From NCBI RefSeq assembly GCF_019931675.1, contig NZ_CP082922.1:1116001-1180000 (forward strand): 64,000 nt of DNA. Direction: 5' to 3'. The position numbers were made by a program, and so were the translations under genes. Positions within the stretch are counted from its first letter, which is position 1. Each line of letters begins with the position of its first letter. Source of the stretch: Nocardioides rotundus. Its GTDB lineage: Bacteria; Actinomycetota; Actinomycetes; Propionibacteriales; Nocardioidaceae. Below the pieces are notes generated by a model. The model was not told where the DNA came from, did no database searches, and saw only the letters and a list, made by a program, of their open reading frames with translations. This document shows, in pieces, positions 59,368 to 64,000 of the stretch.

Positions 59368-60636
59368 ATGACCGACCTGGCACCGCCGCGGCCCTCCGCT
59401 CCCGCCGCGCGGTCCACGTCGTCCGGGTCGCCGGCACGCCGACCGGGTCCGCTCGGCTGGCTGGACCTGCTGCGCGAGGCGCTGAACCGGCCGCTGGCCA
59501 ACTACTACATGCTGCTGGTGGCGTCCTCGATGCTGCTGGTGATCGGGCTGATCATGGTGGCCAGCTCCTCCAGCGTCTTCGCCTACGAGTCCACCGGGAA
59601 CTCCTACTCCGTGGTCCTGCGCCAGGTGACCTGGGTGATCCTCGGGCTGCCGTGCGCCTGGGTCGCCTCGCGCCTGCCCTATGCCTGGATCCGCCGGCTG
59701 GCCTACCCGGCCTACGCGTTCGCGCTGGTCCTGCTGCTGCTCACCTGGCAGTTCGGCACCGTGGTCAACGGCAACCAGAACTGGCTGGTCCTGGGGCCGG
59801 TCCGGATCCAGCCGGCGGAGATCGCCAAGCTGGCGCTGGTGCTGTGGGCCGCGCACGTCTACGCGCATAAGGAGCGGGCGCTGGGCCGGCTGCACCACAT
59901 CATGGTGCCGGTGATCCCGGGGTTCGTGCTCGCCACCGGCCTGGTGGTGATCGGCCGCGACCTCGGCACCGCGCTGGTCTTCTTCGGCATCCTGCTCGGC
60001 CTCCTGTGGGCGGTGGGCGCGCCCGCCCGGCTCTTCGCGCTTGCCGCGCTGGTGATCAGCAGCGCGGCGCTCTTCCTGGCCACGACCAGCAGCGAGCGGC
60101 GCGAGCGACTGATGGGGTTCACCGACCCGCTGAAGGACTTCAACGACTCCGGCTGGCAGCCGGCCCACGGCCTGTTCGCCCTCTCCAGCGGCGGCTGGTT
60201 CGGCGAGGGCATCGGCGCCTCCCGGCAGAAGTGGGGCAACAGCCTGGGCCAGGCCGCGCACACCGACTTCATCTTCGCCGTGCTGGGGGAGGAGCTGGGC
60301 CTGGTCGGCGCGCTGCTGGTCGTCGGGCTCTTCCTCACCATCGCCTTCGCCGCCATCCGGGTCGCCACGCACACCGCGGACCCGTTCGTGCGCTACCTGT
60401 GCTTCGGCATCGTGGTGTGGCTGCTGGGCCAGATGATCATCAACGTCGGCATGGTGCTCGCCCTGCTGCCGGTGATCGGCATCCCGCTGCCGCTGGTCTC
60501 CTACGGCGGGTCCGCCCTGCTCCCGTCCCTCGTCGCCCTGGGCCTGCTCGTCGGTGCCGCGCGCCGCGAGCCGGCCGCCGCCCGTGCCCTGGCCGCGCGC
60601 CGGCGCACCCGCTCCGCCGGGCTGGCGGGGCGCTGA
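59368..60636 (+). CDS. ftsW: Septal peptidoglycan polymerase FtsW
   Basis: A 422-residue SEDS protein with ten helices and GGGAGGAACGGAG before the ATG. A Pro/Ser/Arg-rich cytoplasmic N-terminus (about 35 residues) precedes helix 1. VASSSSVFAYESTGNSY, NGNQNWLVLGPVRIQPAEIAKLALVLW, GRDLGTALVFFGIL, the catalytic loop with Asp in SGWQPAHGLFALSSGGWFGEGIGASRQKW, FIFAVLGEELGLVG and GIPLPLVSYGGSALLPSLVALG. Works with FtsI. Confidence 0.95.
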   Translation: MTDLAPPRPSAPAARSTSSGSPARRPGPLGWLDLLREALNRPLANYYMLLVASSMLLVIGLIMVASSSSVFAYESTGNSYSVVLRQVTWVILGLPCAWVASRLPYAWIRRLAYPAYAFALVLLLLTWQFGTVVNGNQNWLVLGPVRIQPAEIAKLALVLWAAHVYAHKERALGRLHHIMVPVIPGFVLATGLVVIGRDLGTALVFFGILLGLLWAVGAPARLFALAALVISSAALFLATTSSERRERLMGFTDPLKDFNDSGWQPAHGLFALSSGGWFGEGIGASRQKWGNSLGQAAHTDFIFAVLGEELGLVGALLVVGLFLTIAFAAIRVATHTADPFVRYLCFGIVVWLLGQMIINVGMVLALLPVIGIPLPLVSYGGSALLPSLVALGLLVGAARREPAAARALAARRRTRSAGLAGR

Positions 60637-60659
60637 CCGGGCGGCGACCCCGCGGACTC

Positions 60660-60665
60660 TAGGCT
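60660..60665 (+). promoter_or_regulatory. -10 element of murG (near-leaderless)
   Basis: TAGGCT, 9-nt spacer, ATG at 60675. It suggests an internal promoter for murG-murC-ftsQ. Confidence 0.4.
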
Positions 60666-60674
60666 GGCCCGGTC

Positions 60675-61745
60675 ATGCGCGTACTCCTCGCCGGCGGCGG
60701 CACCGCCGGACACACCTCACCGCTGCTCGCGACCGCCGACGCCCTCACCCGGCTCGCGCCCGACACCGAGGTCACCTGCCTCGGGACGCCGCGCGGGCTG
60801 GAGACCCGGGTCGTTCCCGAGGCGGGGTACCCGCTGGAGCTGATCCCGCCGGTGCCCCTCCCGCGATCGGTCTCGGCGGACCTGCTGCGCGTCCCCGGCC
60901 GGCTGCGGGCCGCCGTACGCGACACGCTCGCCGTCGTCGACCGGGTGCGCCCCGACGTGGTGGTGGGGTACGGCGGCTACGTCTCGGTGCCCGCCTACCT
61001 GGCCGCCCGCCGCCGCGGCGTGCCGGTCGTCGTGCACGAGCAGAACGCCCTGCCCGGGCTGGGGAACCGGCTGGGCGCCCGGGTCGCGGCCCGGGTCGCG
61101 GTCAGCTTCCCCGACACCCCGCTGCCGAAGGCCGAGTTCGTCGGGCTGCCGATCCGCCGGATGATCTCCACCCTGGACCGCGGCGCCCTGCGGGCCGAGG
61201 CGCGGGCCGGGTTCGGGCTGGACCCGGACCGGCCGACGCTGCTGGTCACCGGCGGCTCCCAGGGCGCGCGCCGGCTCAACCAGGCGGTCTCCGGTGCGGC
61301 CGCCGCGCTCGCCGACGCAGGTGTCCAGGTCCTGCACGTCGTCGGTCCCAAGGGCGAGGCGGACCCCGAGCGCACGGGCGTGCCCTACGTCGTGCTGCCC
61401 TACGTCGACCGGATGGACCTCGCCTACGCCGCCGCCGACCTGGTCGTGTGCCGCGGCGGGGCGAGCTCGGTCACCGAGGCCGCGGCCGTCGGGCTGCCCG
61501 CGGTGTTCGTCCCGCTGCCCATCGGCAACGGGGAGCAGGCGATGAACGCCAAGCCCGTCGTCGACGCCGGCGGCGGCCTGATGGTCGACGACGCCGACCT
61601 CACCTCGCAGTGGGTCGCCGGGACCGTCCCGGGGCTGGCCACCGACGCCGGCCGGCTGGCCGCCATGAGCACGGCCGCCTCGTCGCTGATCCGCCGCGAC
61701 GCCGACGAGGTGCTGGCCCGGATGGTGCTGGAGCAGGCCTCGTGA
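60675..61745 (+). CDS. murG: UDP-GlcNAc:lipid I GlcNAc transferase
   Basis: A 356-residue GT-B enzyme making lipid [20 protein letters not shown] at the start, [51 protein letters not shown], and the UDP-site [35 protein letters not shown]. Overlaps murC by GTGA (61742-61745). Confidence 0.95.
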   Translation: MRVLLAGGGTAGHTSPLLATADALTRLAPDTEVTCLGTPRGLETRVVPEAGYPLELIPPVPLPRSVSADLLRVPGRLRAAVRDTLAVVDRVRPDVVVGYGGYVSVPAYLAARRRGVPVVVHEQNALPGLGNRLGARVAARVAVSFPDTPLPKAEFVGLPIRRMISTLDRGALRAEARAGFGLDPDRPTLLVTGGSQGARRLNQAVSGAAAALADAGVQVLHVVGPKGEADPERTGVPYVVLPYVDRMDLAYAAADLVVCRGGASSVTEAAAVGLPAVFVPLPIGNGEQAMNAKPVVDAGGGLMVDDADLTSQWVAGTVPGLATDAGRLAAMSTAASSLIRRDADEVLARMVLEQAS

Positions 61746-63163
61746 GGATCCCCGTCCCGGACGAGATCCCCGCCGCCGACGAGCTGGGGACCGTCCACTT
61801 CGTCGGCATCGGCGGCGCCGGCCTGTCCGCGATCGCCCGGATCATGGCCGCCCGGGGCATCACCGTGACCGGCTCCGACGACAACGACACCCCCTTCCTC
61901 CCCGCGCTGCGCGAGCTGGGCGTCACCTGCCACCTCGGCTACGACGCCGCGCACCTGGGCGACGCGGACACCGTGGTCGTGACCACCGCGGCCCGCGAGG
62001 ACAACCCGGAGTACGTCGCCGCGCTGCAGCGCGGGCTCCGCGTGTGGCCGCGCTCGGCCGGGCTCGCCTCGGTGATGGCGGGCAGCAGCGTGCTGGCCGT
62101 GGCCGGCACCCACGGCAAGACCACCACCACGGGCCTGCTCACCGTCGCGCTGCGGCACTGCGGGGCGGACCCGACGTACGCCGTCGGCGGGGTGCTCGCC
62201 GCGACCGGGCGCAATGCCGACGCCGGCAGCGGTGAGTGGTTCGTCGCGGAGGCGGACGAGAGCGACGGGGCCTTCCTGGTCTACCGGCCGCACGCCGCCG
62301 TGGTGACCAACGTCGAGGCCGACCACCTCGACGTGTGGGGGACCCCCGAGGCCTACCACGCGGCCTTCGAGGACTTCCTCGACCGGATCGAGCCGGACGG
62401 CTTCCTGGTCTGCTGCGTCGACGACCCCGGCGCCGCCGCGCTGGCCGCGACCGCCCGCGAGCGGGGGATCGAGACCCTCGCGGTGGGCACCGGCGGCGAC
62501 GCGGAGCTGCGCGCCACCGATCTGGCCTTCGAGGGCACCACGTCCTCGTTCACCGTCGAGCGCGCCGGGGAGGAGCTGGGCCGGGTCCGGTTGCAGATCC
62601 CGGGGGAGCACTACGTGCTCGACGCGCTCGCCGCTCTGGCCACGGGGCTGCGTCTCGGCCTTCCCTTCGACGGCCTGGCCGAGGGTCTGGGCGCCTTCGG
62701 GGGCTCCGGCCGCCGGATGGAGCTCAAGGGCGAGGCCGGCGGTGTCCGGGTCTTCGACTCCTACGCCCACGCGCCTGCGGAGATCGCCGGGGACCTGCGC
62801 GCCGCCCGCGGGATCGCCGGCGACGGCCGGGTCGTCGCGGCCTTCCAGCCCCATCTGGTCTCCCGCACCCGGCTGTTCGGCGAGCAGATGGGCGCGGCGC
62901 TGGGCGCCGCCGACGAGGTGGTGGTGCTGGACGTCTATCTCGCCCGCGAGGACGCCGACCCCGAGGTGACCGGCCACCTGGTGGCCGACGCCGTACCGCT
63001 GGGGGCGGAGCACGTCCGCTTCGAGGCCGACTTCGACGCCGTACCCTCCCTCCTCGCCGATCTGGCTCGCTCCGGCGACGTCGTGCTGACCCTGGGTGCG
63101 GGAACGATCACCGAGCTCGCCCCCCGCGTCGTGGACCTCCTCGAGGAACGGGGGGAATCGTGA
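61742..63163 (+). CDS. murC: UDP-MurNAc:L-alanine ligase
   Basis: A 473-residue ligase starting at [26 protein letters not shown]-loop GTHGKTTTT from 122, [28 protein letters not shown], and [26 protein letters not shown]. In this last motif Ala344 stands where most MurC proteins have a second His (YxHHP). Adds the first amino acid to UDP-MurNAc. Its stop overlaps the ftsQ ATG by one base. Confidence 0.94.
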   Translation: MRIPVPDEIPAADELGTVHFVGIGGAGLSAIARIMAARGITVTGSDDNDTPFLPALRELGVTCHLGYDAAHLGDADTVVVTTAAREDNPEYVAALQRGLRVWPRSAGLASVMAGSSVLAVAGTHGKTTTTGLLTVALRHCGADPTYAVGGVLAATGRNADAGSGEWFVAEADESDGAFLVYRPHAAVVTNVEADHLDVWGTPEAYHAAFEDFLDRIEPDGFLVCCVDDPGAAALAATARERGIETLAVGTGGDAELRATDLAFEGTTSSFTVERAGEELGRVRLQIPGEHYVLDALAALATGLRLGLPFDGLAEGLGAFGGSGRRMELKGEAGGVRVFDSYAHAPAEIAGDLRAARGIAGDGRVVAAFQPHLVSRTRLFGEQMGAALGAADEVVVLDVYLAREDADPEVTGHLVADAVPLGAEHVRFEADFDAVPSLLADLARSGDVVLTLGAGTITELAPRVVDLLEERGES

Positions 63164-63903
63164 TGGCGTGGCGTGGCAAGGACCCCTCGCGGCGCACCCG
63201 CCGCCGCTTCGCCCGGCGGCAGTGGGCGCGGCGCTGGCTGACCTGGAAGTGGGTGCTCGGCCTGCTGCTGGTGGTCGCCGTCGCGGGCTTCGGCATCTGG
63301 CTGCTGTGGTTCTCCACGATCCTGACCGCCAAGAACGTGACCGTCACCGGCACCGGCTACCTCTCCGCGAAGGAGATCCGCGAGGCCGCCGCCGTCCCCC
63401 GGGGCGAGCAGCTGGTCCGGCTCGACGTCGGTGCGGTGCGCTCGCGGGTGGCGGCGCTGGCGGCCGTGGAGGACGTCGAGGTACGCCGGGTCTGGCCGGA
63501 CCGGGTGCGGATCGACATCGACGAGCGGGACCCGGTCGCCGTGATCGACATCGCCGGGGAGATCCGCGGCATCGACGGGGACGGCGTGGTGTTCCGGGCG
63601 TACCCCTCCAAGCCGCGGAACCTGCCGCTGGTCCAGGCCGGGCCCGGCGCCCGCGACGAGGCGATCACCGAGTCCGCCCGGGTGGTGTCCGCGATGCCGG
63701 CCGGGCTGGCCCGGCGGGTGGACCATGTCGAGGTCGAGACCGTCGACGAGATCTCCCTGGTGCTGCGCGACGGGCGCACCGTGACCTGGGGGAGTGCTGA
63801 GAAGTCCGAGGAGAAGGCCCGCGTGCTGGAGGCGCTGCTGAAGGAGCAGCCCGCCAAGGAGTACGACGTCAGCGTCCCCGGGCTGCCCACCTCCCGCGGC
63901 TGA
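63163..63903 (+). CDS. ftsQ: Cell-division protein FtsQ
   Basis: A 246-residue bitopic protein. ATG 63163 is used; GTG 63160 directly before it is equally in frame. Basic N-terminus (about 1-28, many Arg), one helix (about 30-52, WVLGLLLVVAVAGFGIWLLW), POTRA domain (TAKNVTVTGTGYLSAKEIREAAAV to WPDRVRIDIDERDPVAVI), then the FtsQ beta domain ending YDVSVPGLPTS. Recruits FtsL/FtsB and late divisome proteins. Confidence 0.93.
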   Translation: MAWRGKDPSRRTRRRFARRQWARRWLTWKWVLGLLLVVAVAGFGIWLLWFSTILTAKNVTVTGTGYLSAKEIREAAAVPRGEQLVRLDVGAVRSRVAALAAVEDVEVRRVWPDRVRIDIDERDPVAVIDIAGEIRGIDGDGVVFRAYPSKPRNLPLVQAGPGARDEAITESARVVSAMPAGLARRVDHVEVETVDEISLVLRDGRTVTWGSAEKSEEKARVLEALLKEQPAKEYDVSVPGLPTSRG

Positions 63904-64000
63904 CCTGTGGCAGCCCCGCCGTCCGCCGTACGCGCACTCTCTCCTCGCTGGCGCCCGACCATTTCCCAGGTAGTCGTGCCGTAGCGTCGCCGTACCTGGT
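63904..64000 (+). other. Intergenic region after ftsQ, probably upstream of ftsZ
   Basis: 97 nt without a coding frame I can support. It contains CGTAGCGTCGCCGTACC near the edge, which might be part of a promoter. In actinobacteria ftsZ follows ftsQ and often has promoters of its own. The gene itself is outside the window. Confidence 0.4.

Noticed and set aside
1..64000. tRNA or rRNA genes and insertion sequences
   Set aside because: No cloverleaf-like or rRNA-like stretch and no transposase was recognised in the gaps I read; short decayed elements could still be missed.

Overview
The window is chromosomal DNA of a very high-GC actinobacterium. The gene order and protein types point to Nocardioidaceae, most likely Nocardioides or a close relative; this is inference from content, not a database result. 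Coding is dense. Neighbouring genes often overlap through ATGA, GTGA or TGATG junctions, and many starts are GTG.

Left part (1-25,220): the tail of a YacP-like NYN gene and a small Cys-rich protein come first. A c-di-AMP (ydaO-type) riboswitch then precedes a secreted NlpC/P60 hydrolase, followed by a membrane-anchored HExxH peptidase. Next are a long-chain acyl-CoA ligase, an overlapping cluster (SRPBCC, ArsA-type ATPase, DUF5304-like protein, two ROK kinases), an alpha/beta hydrolase, a PlsC-type acyltransferase, and a LuxR-type two-component system. Mixed metabolic genes follow: EcsC, DUF1028, pyrophosphate-dependent phosphofructokinase, an amino-acid permease, a secreted subtilase, class II DAHP synthase, threonine aldolase, a DMT exporter and endonuclease IV.

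Middle part (25,220-37,120): a DUF222-HNH endonuclease gene sits between two clusters of related GGTCTCGAC-type repeats in opposite orientation. The right cluster is an eight-copy array. A PASTA Ser/Thr kinase, a LysM-transglycosylase, an Rv2175c-like DNA-binding protein, a barnase-like RNase with its barstar, a polyprenyl synthase and MetF follow. This order, together with class II DAHP synthase, recalls the Mycobacterium tuberculosis Rv2172c-Rv2178c segment.

SOS part (37,120-44,180): a perfect mycobacterial-type LexA box precedes DUF6504, a SAV_6107-type HEPN protein and a DnaE2-like polymerase. A methyltransferase and DNA polymerase IV follow. ImuA and ImuB are not present.

Right part (44,290-64,000): a minus-strand moxR-DUF58-transglutaminase operon diverges from the dcw cluster mraZ-(small ORF)-rsmH-ftsL-ftsI-murE-murF-mraY-murD-ftsW-murG-murC-ftsQ. 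The window ends just before the expected ftsZ. These genes build lipid II and the septal synthase.

Two features recur. At least 16 genes have a TANNNT hexamer 6-9 nt before the start codon, which suggests leaderless transcription. Several intergenic gaps hold unusually long perfect palindromes. The most unusual local structure is the repeat-flanked HNH nuclease unit at about 25.3-27.6 kb.
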